A DNA stretch of 64,000 bases from Tenggerimyces flavus (GCF_016907715.1 NZ_JAFBCM010000001.1:8161420-8225419), one strand, 5' to 3'; numbered from the stretch's first letter, positions 16,893 to 26,376 are shown. Made by a program: numbers and translations. Notes: a model not told the origin generated them from the sequence alone.

Positions 16893-17233
16893 TACTCCGA
16901 CCAGTACGGCCTCACCTCGATGGATCCGATGCGGGCGAGCGGGTCGTCGGCGACGGCCTCGAGAGCCTCGTCCAGGTTGGCGACGTCGAGAACGACGAAG
17001 CCGGCGAGCTGCTCCTTCGCCTCGGCGAACGGGCCGTCGCTGAGCAGCACCTCGTCTTGCCGTACCCGCACGGTGGTGGCCGCGCTGGACAGGCTGAGGC
17101 GCTGCGCCTGCTTGAGCAAGCCGCGCTCGATCATGCGCTTGTCCCACTCTTGGGTGGCTTGGTCGATCTGGGCGGCTTCCTCGGGTGTGTGCTCGAGCGT
17201 CTCGTCGATGTAGATCAGGAGCAGGTACTCCAT
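16892..17233 (-). CDS. YCII-related DGPF-domain protein
   Basis: 113 residues, one YCII-related domain. The N-terminal strand is [11 protein letters not shown] and the signature run is [20 protein letters not shown], containing the DGPF motif that names the family. These small dimeric alpha/beta-barrel proteins are regularly encoded beside ECF42 sigma factors, as here, where stop and start share a base. The enzymatic role is unknown; they may be part of the stimulus-sensing or response of the sigma factor. No ribosome-binding site better than AGGGAGG-like bases upstream was needed to choose the start; length fits the family. Confidence 0.92.
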   Translation of the reverse strand: MEYLLLIYIDETLEHTPEEAAQIDQATQEWDKRMIERGLLKQAQRLSLSSAATTVRVRQDEVLLSDGPFAEAKEQLAGFVVLDVANLDEALEAVADDPLARIGSIEVRPYWSE

Positions 17234-17260
17234 GCCTCGTTCCCTCCTTCGGGGCGAAAG

Positions 17261-17923
17261 CTACAGGCGGGAGCCGTCCTGGCGCCCCAGGACCGTCAGG
17301 TCGAGCAGGTGGTCGATGCCGCCGTGCGGCTCGGTGCCACGGGCGTAGGCGGAGTAGGTGTGGAAGACGTCGTCGCCTTCGCGGAGGAACGAGGAGAAGC
17401 CGGGGAGCTCTGTTGGTTCTGTGTGCGGGCTGGGCGCGTAGTTGTACCGCGGTTCGCCTCTGGTGGGGTCGACGGTGACGCCGAAGTCGTCGTTGAAGTC
17501 GCTGCCGTACGAGGAGACCCATTTGAACGTCCAGCCCCTCTGCTTCGCCATCTTCGCGATCTTGTCGTAGGGGGCTCTGGAGATCCTGACGTACTCGGTG
17601 TTCTTCGCCTTCAGGTTGGCCGTCATCGCTGGCGCGGAGGTCTCGTCCATGCCTGCGGAGCAGCCGGGGCAGGCCTCGTCCCACTTGGGGTCGAACATGG
17701 CGTGGTAGACGAGCAGCTGCTCGCTGTCGTCGAACAGGTCTCTGAGCGTCTGCTTGCCGTGGGGGCCTTCGAACGCGTACTCCTTGGTGATCCTCACCAT
17801 CGGCAGCGCGCGGCGGGCGAGGGTGACCTCGTCGGTGGCCCTGGTGAGCGCCTTCTCTTGGGTGAGCAGGTCTGTGCGGGCCTTGAGCCAGTCCTCGCGG
17901 GTGACGACGTCGGGTCGGGTCAT
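17261..17923 (-). CDS. DUF899 thioredoxin-like family protein
   Basis: 220 residues. The block [19 protein letters not shown] has the CxxC of this thioredoxin-like family, and [20 protein letters not shown] and [20 protein letters not shown] are DUF899 signatures. AAGGAGG five bases before ATG 17923 fixes the start. It precedes the YCII and ECF42 genes on the same strand with a 27-base gap, and DUF899 genes are frequent members of such ECF42 loci. Function is unknown; the fold suggests a redox or peroxide-related role in the cytoplasm. Confidence 0.92.
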   Translation of the reverse strand: MTRPDVVTREDWLKARTDLLTQEKALTRATDEVTLARRALPMVRITKEYAFEGPHGKQTLRDLFDDSEQLLVYHAMFDPKWDEACPGCSAGMDETSAPAMTANLKAKNTEYVRISRAPYDKIAKMAKQRGWTFKWVSSYGSDFNDDFGVTVDPTRGEPRYNYAPSPHTEPTELPGFSSFLREGDDVFHTYSAYARGTEPHGGIDHLLDLTVLGRQDGSRL

Positions 17924-18047
17924 GTCTGCCTCCTTGGGGGGTGGTGTCATCCCGACGACGTACGGGTTGGGGCTGGATGGACATCGCGGTCGGAGAAATC
18001 TTTTGCGGGGTGTGTCCATCTGGCTGGAGGGCGTTCGTCGTGGGGGC

Positions 18048-18230
18048 ATGAGCGAACATCAGGCCCACCTCCTGGCCCGCATCGAGCACCTGACCGAAAC
18101 CGACCGCCGCACCGCCGACGACATCGCCGCCCGCCTGGCCGCCCAAACCACCGGCCGCCTCTCCCGCTGGCTGCACCGCCACCGGCTGGGTCGGCTCCCC
18201 CACCAGCGCCCGGCGACCGAAGCCGTCTGA
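18048..18230 (+). CDS. Hypothetical small protein (60 aa)
   Basis: Sixty residues starting [20 protein letters not shown]: an amphipathic helical first half with regular heptad-like hydrophobics, then a basic tail rich in Arg and His ([18 protein letters not shown]). GTGGGGGC precedes the ATG. It is divergent from the DUF899 gene and ends before a hairpin that could terminate it. No family recognised. The composition is compatible with a small DNA- or RNA-binding peptide, but it could also be a chance frame. Confidence 0.45.
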   Translation: MSEHQAHLLARIEHLTETDRRTADDIAARLAAQTTGRLSRWLHRHRLGRLPHQRPATEAV

Positions 18231-18256
18231 TCAGCTCCGACGTCTCGGCGTAGGCA

Positions 18257-18282
18257 GGACGGGCCCTTGTCGGGCCTCGTCC
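18257..18282 (+). terminator. Possible terminator hairpin
   Basis: GGACGGGCCC (18257-18266) pairs with GGGCC (18272-18276) plus CGTCC (18278-18282) around TTGTC, with one bulged base. It lies 26 bases after the small gene and before the hen1 promoter. No U-tract follows, as is usual in high-GC actinobacteria. Confidence 0.45.
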
Positions 18283-18429
18283 GCCAGACGACCATCGCCC
18301 AGCAGCGGATCACGCCTCGGGAGATCGTCACCGTGTCGTCCCGGACGGTCGCGGCCCACCCACGCCTAGGTCCACAGGGTTGGGGATATCCGTTCGGCCT
18401 AATGCGGCCACTTCGGGGAGACTGGCGCG

Positions 18430-19857
18430 GTGCTGATCACGTTGACCATGACCGCGCCCGACGAGGCGACGCCTGCGACCGATCTGGGGTTCTTGCTGCA
18501 CAAGCACCCCGAGCGGTTGCAGTCGTTCGACGTCGCGATGGGTGTGGCCCACGTCTGCTACCCGGAGGCCACGCCCGAGCGGTGCACAGTCGCGCTGGTG
18601 CTCGAGGTGGATCCGGTCGGGCTGGTGCGGGGGCGGAAGAGTGGGCCAGGGGCTTTCGAGCTCGGGCAGTACGTCAACGACCGGCCGTACGCCGCGTCGT
18701 CGTTCCTCGCGGTGGCGCTCGGCAATGTGTTCCGCACCGCGCTCTCGGGGCGCTGCGACCAGCGGCCGGAGCTCGCGGCCACGGCCGTCCCGATCGAGGT
18801 CAGCATCCCCGCAATCCCGTGCCGGAACGGCGCGGAGCTGATCGAGCGGCTGTTCGCGCCACTGGGCTGGACGGTCGAGGCGACCCCAGTCCCGCTCGAT
18901 CCGGCGTTCCCGGAGTGGGGCGACTCGCGCTACTTCTCCGTCCGCCTGACCGGCCGACTCAAGCTAGCCAAGGCCCTGACGAGCCTGTACGTCCTCCTGC
19001 CCGTGCTCGACAACGCCAAGCACTACTGGGTCGCCGAGGACGAGATCGACAAACTGCTGAGAGCGGGCGGCGACTGGCTCGCCGCGCACCCGGAGCGGGA
19101 GCTGATCACCCAGCGGTACCTCAAGCACCGGCGCGCGTTCGTACGCAGCGCGCTCGCGCAGCTGGCCGAGGCCGACGACACCGCACCCGAGGTGCTCGAC
19201 GACGCGCTGGACGAACCGGTCGTCACCGAGCTGCCCGACCGGCCGGAGCCGCTGGCGATGCTGCGGCGCGGATCCGTGCTCGCGGCGCTGAGAGCGAGCG
19301 GGGCCAGGCGCGTGCTCGACCTGGGCTGCGGCGGCGGGGCGCTGCTGCACGATCTGCTCGCCGACACGACCTTCACCGAGATCGTCGGCACCGACGTGTC
19401 CGCCCACGCACTGGAGCTCGCCGCGCGCAAGCTCAAGCTCGACCGGCGCGGCGAACGGGCTCGCGACCGGATCACGTTGCGCCAGTCCTCGCTGACCTAC
19501 CGCGACCGCGAGCTGGAGGGGTACGACGCGGCCGTGCTGATGGAGGTCATCGAGCACGTCGACATGGAGCGGCTCCCGGCACTGGAACGCTCGGTCTTCC
19601 AGTACGCCAAGCCGGCCACGGTCGTCGTGACGACGCCGAACGTGGAGTACAACGTGCGGTTCCCGACGCTGCCCGAGGGTCACTCGCGGCACCGCGACCA
19701 CCGGTTCGAGTGGACCCGCGCGGAGTTCCAGGAGTGGGCCGGCGGCGTCGCAACACGCCGCGGGTACGCGGTGCGCTACCTGCCCGTTGGTCCCGACGAC
19801 CCCGAGGTCGGACCGCCAACCCAGCTTGCCGTTTTCACCCGAGAGGAGGCCGCGTGA
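18430..19857 (+). CDS. hen1: 3'-terminal RNA ribose 2'-O-methyltransferase Hen1
   Basis: 475 residues. The N-terminal half (MLITLTMTAPDEATPATDLG, LQSFDVAMGVAHVCYPEATP, FELGQYVNDRPYAASSFLAV) is the bacterial Hen1 domain that binds the Pnkp ligase. The C-terminal half is a SAM methyltransferase with VLDLGCGGGALL (about 296) and the Mn-binding motif MEVIEHVDMERL (Glu372, Glu375, His376) plus a later HRDHRFEW. Hen1 methylates the 2'-OH of the 3' end of cleaved RNA before Pnkp seals it, blocking repeat cleavage. GTG 18430 fits the family N-terminus. The stop overlaps the pnkp start by one base, so both are made together. Confidence 0.96.
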   Translation: MLITLTMTAPDEATPATDLGFLLHKHPERLQSFDVAMGVAHVCYPEATPERCTVALVLEVDPVGLVRGRKSGPGAFELGQYVNDRPYAASSFLAVALGNVFRTALSGRCDQRPELAATAVPIEVSIPAIPCRNGAELIERLFAPLGWTVEATPVPLDPAFPEWGDSRYFSVRLTGRLKLAKALTSLYVLLPVLDNAKHYWVAEDEIDKLLRAGGDWLAAHPERELITQRYLKHRRAFVRSALAQLAEADDTAPEVLDDALDEPVVTELPDRPEPLAMLRRGSVLAALRASGARRVLDLGCGGGALLHDLLADTTFTEIVGTDVSAHALELAARKLKLDRRGERARDRITLRQSSLTYRDRELEGYDAAVLMEVIEHVDMERLPALERSVFQYAKPATVVVTTPNVEYNVRFPTLPEGHSRHRDHRFEWTRAEFQEWAGGVATRRGYAVRYLPVGPDDPEVGPPTQLAVFTREEAA

Positions 19858-22412
19858 TGGCTGAGCTCCTGATTCCCGACATGTCGCTGGTCGTGCTCAT
19901 CGGCGCGTCCGGCTCGGGCAAGTCGACGTTCGCCGCGCGGCACTTCAAGCCGACGCAGGTGCTGTCGAGCGACTACTTCCGCGGGCTGGTGTCCGACGAC
20001 GAGACCGACCAGGGCGCCTCGGCGGCCGCGTTCGACGTGCTGCACTACGTCGCGGGCAAGCGGCTGTCGGCCGGGCTCGTGACGGTCGTCGACGCGACCA
20101 ACGTGCAGTCACACGCCCGCGCGCCGCTGGTGAAGCTCGCGAAGGAGCACAACGTGCTGCCGACGGCGATCGTGCTCGATCTGCCTGAGGACGTGTGCGT
20201 CGAGCGCACCGAGGCAAGGCCGGACCGCGACTTCGGCGCGCGCGTGATCCGGCGGCACCGTTCGGAGCTGCGGAGATCGCTGAAGTCCTTGCAGCGTGAG
20301 GGATTCCGCAAGGTCCACGTGCTACGCAGTCAAGCGGACGTTGACGAGGCGACGATCGCGATCGAGCCGCTGCTGAACGACAAGCGGCACGAGACCGGTC
20401 CGTTCGACGCGATCGGCGACGTGCACGGGTGCCGCGCGGAGCTGGAGGAGCTGCTCGACCAGCTCGGGTATGCGCGGTCGTTCGACGCCGCCGGCCGTTG
20501 CGTGGGCGCCCGTCACCCCGAGGGCCGGCGCGCGATCTTCCTCGGCGACCTGGTCGACCGCGGCCCGGACACGCCTGGCGTGCTGCGGATCGCGATGGGG
20601 ATGGTGGGTTCGGGTGACGCGTTCGTGGTGTGCGGCAACCACGAGCAGAAGCTGGTGCGATCGCTCCGCGGGCAGAACGTGAGGGTGTCGCACGGGCTTG
20701 CGGAGTCGCTGGAGCAGCTGGGCGAGCAGGACGAGGAGTTCCGCAAGCAGGCCGAGGAGTTCTGCGGCGGTCTCATCGCGCACTACGTTCTCGACGGCGG
20801 CCGGCTCGTGGTCTGCCACGCCGGACTGCCCGAGGGCTTCCACGGCCGCGCGTCGGCGCGGGTGCGTTCGTTCGCGCTGTACGGCGACACGACGGGCGAG
20901 ACCGACGAGTACGGCCTGCCTGTGAGGCTGCCCTGGGCGAACGACTACCGCGGCACAGCGACCGTGCTGTATGGACACGTTCCCACACCGGAAGCGGAGT
21001 GGATCAACGGGACGATGTGCCTCGACACCGGCGTGGTGTTCGGCGGCAAGCTGTCGGCGCTTCGCTACCCCGAGCGCGAGGTCGTGAGCGTTCCCGCGCA
21101 CCGGGTCTGGTACGAGCCTGTCAAGCCGCTCTTGCCGGCCGAGGACCTGCCGCCCACTGCCGTTCCACAGCGGGAATCGGACGTCCTCGACCTGTCCGAC
21201 GTCCTGGGCACGAGGGTGATCGAGACGCAACACCACGGGCGCGTTTCGGTGCGCCCCGAGCAGGCTGCGGCAGCGTTGGAGGTGATGAGCCGGTTCGCGG
21301 TCGATCCGCGCTGGCTGCTCTACCTGCCTCCGACGATGTCTCCGTCGGCCACGTCGTCGGTCGAGGGGATGCTGGAGCACCCGGAGGAGGCGTTCGCGTC
21401 GTACCGCGCGGACGGCGTGCAGTCCGTCGTGTGCGAGGAGAAGCACATGGGGTCGCGGGCCGTGCTGCTGGTGACGCGCGACGGGTCGGTGGCCCCGAAG
21501 CGGTTCGGGATCGACGGCGCCGGGGCCGTGTTCACACGAACGGGGCGTCCGTTCTTCCAGCCTGCGTTGACTTCTGAGCTGCTTGCTCGGGTGTCGTCGG
21601 CCGTCTCGGCAGCGGGGCTGTGGGACGAGCTGTCGACGTCGTGGCTGCTGCTCGACGCGGAGCTGATGCCGTGGAGCGCGAAAGCAGGGTCGTTGATCAC
21701 CGAGCAGTACGCGTCAGTGGGTGCGGCCGCTTCTTCGGCGCTGCCGGCGGCGGTGTCGGCGTTGACGTCGGTGGCCGCGCGCGGGGTCGATGTGAGCGAC
21801 CTGCTCGCGCGGACGACGTCGCGGGCTTCGAACGCCGAGTTGTTCCGCGATGCGTACAGGCCGTACTGCTGGCCGGTGTCCGGACTGGAAGGCGTGCGGG
21901 TGGCGCCGTTCCAGGTGCTGGCGTCGGAGGGGCGTACGTACCAGGAGACCTCGCACGACTGGCACCTGTCGGTGGGTGCGCGGCTGGTGGGCGCCGATCC
22001 GGAGCTGTTCGCGGAGACGCGCAACCTGGTCGTGGACACGACGTCGCCGGAGTCGGTCGCGGCGGGCGTCTTGTGGTGGACGTCGCTGACCGAGGCGGGT
22101 GGCGAGGGCATGGTGGTGAAGCCGCTGGCCAACCTCACCCGCGGGCCGCGCGGCCTGGTGCAGCCGGGCGTGAAGGTGCGCGGGCGGGAGTACCTGCGGA
22201 TCATCTACGGCCCGGACTACACCGCGCCGGACAACCTGACTCGGCTGCGCGACCGCGGGTTGGGGCGCAAGCGCTCGCTGGCACTGCGGGAGTACGCGCT
22301 CGGGTTGGAGGCCCTCGACCGCGCGGCCCGCGGCGAGCCCTTGTGGCGGATCCACGAATGCGTCTTCGCGGTCCTCGCCATGGAGTCCGAGCCGGTCGAC
22401 CCGCGGCTCTAG
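19857..22412 (+). CDS. pnkp: Polynucleotide kinase-phosphatase-ligase Pnkp
   Basis: 851 residues with three enzymes in order. The 5'-kinase has P-loop GASGSGKST (16-24, Lys22) and a lid with DRDFGARVIRRHRSELRR. The binuclear metallophosphatase has GDVHGC (about 187), GDLVDRGPD (about 230) and GNHE (about 260). The RNA ligase-type adenylyltransferase has EEKHMGSRAVLL (nucleotidyl Lys near 530) and GEGMVVKPL near 750. It heals and seals broken RNA ends together with Hen1. GAGGAGG lies seven bases before ATG 19857, which overlaps the hen1 stop. Its 3' end overlaps the convergent HAD gene by four bases. Confidence 0.96.
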   Translation: MAELLIPDMSLVVLIGASGSGKSTFAARHFKPTQVLSSDYFRGLVSDDETDQGASAAAFDVLHYVAGKRLSAGLVTVVDATNVQSHARAPLVKLAKEHNVLPTAIVLDLPEDVCVERTEARPDRDFGARVIRRHRSELRRSLKSLQREGFRKVHVLRSQADVDEATIAIEPLLNDKRHETGPFDAIGDVHGCRAELEELLDQLGYARSFDAAGRCVGARHPEGRRAIFLGDLVDRGPDTPGVLRIAMGMVGSGDAFVVCGNHEQKLVRSLRGQNVRVSHGLAESLEQLGEQDEEFRKQAEEFCGGLIAHYVLDGGRLVVCHAGLPEGFHGRASARVRSFALYGDTTGETDEYGLPVRLPWANDYRGTATVLYGHVPTPEAEWINGTMCLDTGVVFGGKLSALRYPEREVVSVPAHRVWYEPVKPLLPAEDLPPTAVPQRESDVLDLSDVLGTRVIETQHHGRVSVRPEQAAAALEVMSRFAVDPRWLLYLPPTMSPSATSSVEGMLEHPEEAFASYRADGVQSVVCEEKHMGSRAVLLVTRDGSVAPKRFGIDGAGAVFTRTGRPFFQPALTSELLARVSSAVSAAGLWDELSTSWLLLDAELMPWSAKAGSLITEQYASVGAAASSALPAAVSALTSVAARGVDVSDLLARTTSRASNAELFRDAYRPYCWPVSGLEGVRVAPFQVLASEGRTYQETSHDWHLSVGARLVGADPELFAETRNLVVDTTSPESVAAGVLWWTSLTEAGGEGMVVKPLANLTRGPRGLVQPGVKVRGREYLRIIYGPDYTAPDNLTRLRDRGLGRKRSLALREYALGLEALDRAARGEPLWRIHECVFAVLAMESEPVDPRL

Positions 22413-23053
22413 GACCTGGAGAGAACGTGGTGGATGGCGGCCACGCACGTGAGCGCGACGTGGGTCGGGCGGAACGTCTGCTCGACCCACGCGCGGCCGT
22501 TCGACACCCACACGTTCGGCAGGCCGAGGCGGTCCGCACCGGCGATGTCGGCTGACTCGTTGTCGCCGATCATCCAAGCGTGGGCGAGGTCCGTTCCGGC
22601 GGCGACGGCTGCGGCGTGGAAGATCTCCGGCTCCGGCTTGCGGTGGCCCACGCCGTCCGACACGACCCAGGCGTCGACGATCGCGTCCAGGCCGGTACGC
22701 CGAATCTTCTTCTCCTGTTGAGGAACGCGGCCGTTCGTCACGATCGCGAGCCGCCAACCCCCCGCCTTCGCTGCCTCCAACGCGGACCGCGTGTCGTCGG
22801 AGAGCTCGACCCGTTCCGCGGCGCCACCGTTGAGCAACGCGCGGATCGCCGCAACGGGCACCTCCGCGCCGTAGCGTGCGACCATCGCGCGTTCGACGTC
22901 CTCGCGAGGCTCGAACCCGCTGCCGTCGATGGACATCACCCAGTCCCCGTCCGCGGCCGGCTGTCCGTGCTCGGCGAGCAGATCCGCGACCACGAGCCGG
23001 AACGCGGCGTCCCGGTCGACCAGCGTGTTGTCGAGGTCGAGCATCAGCAGCAT
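22409..23053 (-). CDS. HAD-superfamily hydrolase
   Basis: 214 residues. Motif I is MLLMLDLDNTLVD (Asp6, Asp8), motif II LAIVTNGRV, motif III lysine in GHRKPEPEIFHAA and motif IV WMIGDNESADIAGADRLGL. This is the layout of small-molecule phosphatases with an alpha-helical cap inserted after motif I, like phosphoglycolate phosphatase or YjjG-type nucleotidases. It sits between pnkp and the acylase-like gene on the opposite strand from pnkp. The substrate is not determined; a nucleotide would suit the RNA-repair surroundings but that is speculation. Confidence 0.92.
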   Translation of the reverse strand: MLLMLDLDNTLVDRDAAFRLVVADLLAEHGQPAADGDWVMSIDGSGFEPREDVERAMVARYGAEVPVAAIRALLNGGAAERVELSDDTRSALEAAKAGGWRLAIVTNGRVPQQEKKIRRTGLDAIVDAWVVSDGVGHRKPEPEIFHAAAVAAGTDLAHAWMIGDNESADIAGADRLGLPNVWVSNGRAWVEQTFRPTHVALTCVAAIHHVLSRS

Positions 23054-23057
23054 GCGG

Positions 23058-25358
23058 TCACTCCGGCAGTAGGCGGTGGCGTTCGTCGGCGTGCTGCTCG
23101 ACGGCTTCGCGGGAGTAGAGCAGCGGCACGTACTCGCCCTGGTGCCATCTGTCGTGCAGGTCGAGGTAGTGCTTGCTGCTCGGGTTGCCAGACTGGCCGG
23201 GCGTGTTGATCACCACGGAGTTGTCCCACTCCCCCACGTCGATCACCGTACGGAAGCTCGCGCCAGCAGTGAGCAGGAAGTCCGACAGCCGGTAGCCGGC
23301 GACGTTCACGGTCGTTCCGGAGCCGCCCATCGGCAGCGACGGCGGCTCGAGGCTCGGGTCGAGGAAGCCGAGCGGGTGCGGGATCGTCGTCCGGTGCAGG
23401 TCGCCCCATCGCCACGCCGCCGGGTCGTCGCCGAGCATCCCTTCGAGGTCGGCGTACGCGGCGCGCAGGCTCGACCGGACGAGCTCGTCGCGCTTGCGTT
23501 CGGCGTCGACACCGAAGACCGGGCCGGGCTTGCGGAGCGACTCGCGCATGCCTTCGTAGTCGAACGTCTCGAGCACGCGCATCCCCGCCGGCGGCACCGC
23601 CATGCGCAGGTACGCGCGGGCGAAGTGGCGCATGATCCACACCTCGAACAGCGCGGCGCCCGCCGACTCCGCCGACGTCTCGCCGTCCCAACACGTCAGC
23701 AGCTCGAGTGCCCGCGTCGTGACGTCATCGTCCGGCGCGACGTCGCGGAGCGCCCCGACGACCTCGCGGGCGGCGAGTGAGTTGACGTCGGTCTGCAGCC
23801 GCATGGCGTCCTGCATCGTGACGTTCTCGTTCGCCGCGAGCACCTCGACCATGCGCTGGTAGCGGCCGGGGTCGAACCACTCGTACGACAACGCGCGCTC
23901 GGCGGGGTAGCCGTCGGGAAGGTTGAACTGGTTCGCGGTCGCCCAGAATCCCTCGTCTGGGTTGAAGATCTCGGGGAACTCCGCGCTCGAGAAGAAGCCG
24001 TCCCACTCGTACCTGCCGTCGCCGGGCACGGGCAGCAGGCCGTCGTAACCGACGCGCTTGGGAACGAACCCGGCCGCTTTCCAGCCGATGTTGCCCTCGA
24101 TGTCGGCATAGACCTGGTTCTCGCCCGGCGCGCCCCAGTTCGCGAGCGCCTCGCGGAACTCCGGCCAGCTGCGGGCGCGCATGTAGCCGATGCTGCCGAA
24201 GTACGCGGCGGTGCCGGGCTCGGACCAGGTCGAACGGACCACGTACGCCTTGCTGCGTTGGACATCCGTGTGGACGACTGGACCGTGGCGAGTGAACGTC
24301 AAGTCGACCTTGCGCTCGTCCTCGCCCCTGACGGCGAGGGACTCGGTGACGATCTCGAGGTTCTCCCAGCCGTCTCGGTAGCGATATCTCGTGTGGTCGT
24401 CAGGGTCGAGGTCGTAGACGTACACGTCCTGGCCGTCGATCGGGAAGATCGTCAGGCCGAACGCGATCGCGTCGTTGTGCCCGATCGAGACGCCGGGCAG
24501 GGCGGGCTCGCCGGCGCCGATGACGTCGAGGCCGGGAGCGACGAGGTGGGCGACGTAGCGGAGGCTCGGCGTGCTGTAGGCGCGATGGGGGTCGTTCGCG
24601 AGGATCGGCCGTCCGGTGGCGGTGCGGCTGCCGTGGATCGTCCAGTTGTTGCTGCCCTCCTGGTCGGCCGGCGGGGGTGCGCCTTCGCCGACCCGGAGCA
24701 GTGGCTCGCGCGGGTCGCCGGTGAAGACGACCTGCTGGGCGGCGAGCGCGAACGTACGCAGGACGCCGCTCGGGATGTCGAGGTCGAGGCCGTCGGGGAT
24801 CTCGATGTCGTGCTCGGGCTCGATGCGGCGTCGGAGCTTGTCGGCTTCGCTTCCGCCGCCGGCGTGCAGGAATCTTGCTCGGGCGAGCTCGCTGGTGACG
24901 TTGTGGATGATCGCGTGGCTGCGGACCCTGACGACGTCCTCGGGTGCCCACTTGGCGGGGCGGTAGTCGAGCATGCCGAACTCGGGCGGCAGCTGGTCGG
25001 GGTGGTCGTCGAGCCAGTCGACGTACGCGTTGATGCCGGTGGTGAACTGGGTGGCGATCTGCTCGGCGTCCGGCCCGTAGGAGGCCCACTCGCGTTCGAG
25101 GTCGCCGCGGTAGAGGAAGAGGCGAGCGGCCTGGTCCTGCTCGACGTACTCCGGCCCGAACGCCTCCGCCAACTGCCCCAACCCGCGGCGTCGCCAGAGA
25201 TCGATCTGGAACAGCCGATCCCGCGCGGCATTGAACCCCTGCGCGAAGAAGACGTCGTCGGTGTTCTCGGCGTACAGATGGGGGATGCCCCACTCGTCGA
25301 TGATCAGCTCGACCGGTCCTCGTAGCCCCTTCACGCGATAGTCCACGGCTTCGATCAT
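23058..25358 (-). CDS. Penicillin acylase (S45, Ntn-hydrolase) family protein
   Basis: 766 residues. The alpha-chain region opens with RGPVELIIDEWGIPHLYAEN and FNAARDRLFQIDLWRRRGLG. The autocatalytic site is GSNNW with the nucleophile Ser236 preceded by Gly, followed by GRPILANDPHRAY; RHGPVVH and the later NQVYADIEGNIG complete the beta-chain signatures. Family members hydrolyse penicillins, acyl-homoserine lactones or other amides and normally are exported. Here no signal peptide is seen at ATG 25358, and longer in-frame starts read as Arg/Pro shadow. The start overlaps the DUF402 stop (ATGA), so it is translationally coupled to cytoplasmic proteins. The substrate is unknown. Confidence 0.9.
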   Translation of the reverse strand: MIEAVDYRVKGLRGPVELIIDEWGIPHLYAENTDDVFFAQGFNAARDRLFQIDLWRRRGLGQLAEAFGPEYVEQDQAARLFLYRGDLEREWASYGPDAEQIATQFTTGINAYVDWLDDHPDQLPPEFGMLDYRPAKWAPEDVVRVRSHAIIHNVTSELARARFLHAGGGSEADKLRRRIEPEHDIEIPDGLDLDIPSGVLRTFALAAQQVVFTGDPREPLLRVGEGAPPPADQEGSNNWTIHGSRTATGRPILANDPHRAYSTPSLRYVAHLVAPGLDVIGAGEPALPGVSIGHNDAIAFGLTIFPIDGQDVYVYDLDPDDHTRYRYRDGWENLEIVTESLAVRGEDERKVDLTFTRHGPVVHTDVQRSKAYVVRSTWSEPGTAAYFGSIGYMRARSWPEFREALANWGAPGENQVYADIEGNIGWKAAGFVPKRVGYDGLLPVPGDGRYEWDGFFSSAEFPEIFNPDEGFWATANQFNLPDGYPAERALSYEWFDPGRYQRMVEVLAANENVTMQDAMRLQTDVNSLAAREVVGALRDVAPDDDVTTRALELLTCWDGETSAESAGAALFEVWIMRHFARAYLRMAVPPAGMRVLETFDYEGMRESLRKPGPVFGVDAERKRDELVRSSLRAAYADLEGMLGDDPAAWRWGDLHRTTIPHPLGFLDPSLEPPSLPMGGSGTTVNVAGYRLSDFLLTAGASFRTVIDVGEWDNSVVINTPGQSGNPSSKHYLDLHDRWHQGEYVPLLYSREAVEQHADERHRLLPE

Positions 25359-25948
25359 GCCGTCCAGGTCAAGCGGGTTCGGGGCCGGATGGCCGCAACG
25401 TCCGCAACCGGCACCCGCACGACCGGCGACGCCCCCGGCGCGTCGACCTTGCCGAGTGGCCACGCTCGCCGCAGGAGTGCGAGCAGGTCGCCGCGCTCGA
25501 TGTCGCCGACGAGCCGTCGCAGCTCCGCTCGCGTGGCCGCCGCCTCGGCCGGCGAGATGAGGCCGGCACGGACCGACCACTCGAAGTCGTCCTCGTCGGT
25601 GACGACCTGGCTGACGCCGTCGGCGTGGACGAGCACGTCGAGCTCGAGATCGACGGCGTAGGCGTTGCGTCCCTCGAGTCGCAGCGGCGTGGCGAGGTCG
25701 ATGTTGAACGCGAACGCCGGCGCCCCCTCGCTCGGCGCGGTCTCGACGAGCGCGCCCTCCTGGTCGGTGGTGACGTTGACCTTGAACCAGCGGTCCCGGA
25801 ACGCGTAGTGCCAGAGCAGGACGTCGCCGTACCGGGCCACGACGACGAGGCAGTCGGCATCGGCGCGGAGCACGCCGGCCGGTGGGTGCTGGAACACGCG
25901 GACGGTGTCCTCGCGGGGGTGGAAGTCGTGGTCGCGAAGCAGATCCAC
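25355..25948 (-). CDS. DUF402 domain protein
   Basis: 197 residues from GTG 25948. The block GDVLLWHYAFRDRWFKVNVT, the stretch AFNIDLATPLRL and the acidic YAVDLELDVLVHADG correspond to DUF402, a fold found in nucleoside di/triphosphatases and in RNA-binding FAU-1-type proteins. The C-terminal helix DDFEWSVRAGLISPAEAAAT is also typical. The start at 25948 directly follows the archease stop; GTG 25975 is possible but would overlap archease by 25 bases. Lying between archease and an acylase on one transcript with rtcB upstream, an RNA- or nucleotide-linked role is plausible. Confidence 0.85.
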   Translation of the reverse strand: MDLLRDHDFHPREDTVRVFQHPPAGVLRADADCLVVVARYGDVLLWHYAFRDRWFKVNVTTDQEGALVETAPSEGAPAFAFNIDLATPLRLEGRNAYAVDLELDVLVHADGVSQVVTDEDDFEWSVRAGLISPAEAAATRAELRRLVGDIERGDLLALLRRAWPLGKVDAPGASPVVRVPVADVAAIRPRTRLTWTA

Positions 25949-25950
25949 CG

Positions 25951-26376
25951 TCAGACGTCCAGCGTCACGAGGCACACCCAGCGGTCAGGCTCGTTCTGCT
26001 CGAAGGCGATCTCGTGCAGAGACACCGCCTTGGGCACGGCGCCGATCAGGGTGGCTTGGGCGACCGCGGTCATCGTGAAGCGGACGTCCAGCGCGCCGTC
26101 GGTCGCCGCTCGTACGTCGGCGCGGAGCGGGAGGAGGTCGCGGGTGTCCATCAGGAAGATCAGCTCGTCCAGCACCGCCGCGAGCAGGTCGACTGGCTCC
26201 GCGGCGTCCACCTGGAAGGCGACTTCCGCCGTGGGCTCGGCGGTCGAGACGTCGACGAACGTCTCGACAGCCGCCACGACCGCCTCCGCAACGCACTCCT
26301 CCCGCGTCGGCGCCCACGCCTCGAACCGCACATCCGCCGTGTGCGGCAGCATCTGGTGACCGACAGTGGAGCTCAT
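25951..26376 (-). CDS. Archease, activator of the RNA ligase RtcB
   Basis: 141 residues. GHQMLPHTADVRFEAWAPTR gives the conserved N-terminal HTAD motif with the metal-binding aspartate, DLLAAVLDELIFLMDTRDLL the central helix, and the C-terminal EIAFEQNEPDRWVCLVTLDV the final strands including the terminal Asp. Archease speeds RtcB guanylylation and allows multiple turnovers. rtcB lies about 320 bases upstream on the same strand, with a small antitoxin gene on the other strand in between. ATG 26376 is the start that fits the family; an extension to 26430 adds unrelated residues. Confidence 0.93.
   Translation of the reverse strand: MSSTVGHQMLPHTADVRFEAWAPTREECVAEAVVAAVETFVDVSTAEPTAEVAFQVDAAEPVDLLAAVLDELIFLMDTRDLLPLRADVRAATDGALDVRFTMTAVAQATLIGAVPKAVSLHEIAFEQNEPDRWVCLVTLDV

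Noticed and set aside
18267-19856. Upstream part of the frame leading into Pnkp
   Set aside because: It is a shadow of hen1 in another frame; the P-loop protein starts at ATG 19857 with a good ribosome-binding site.
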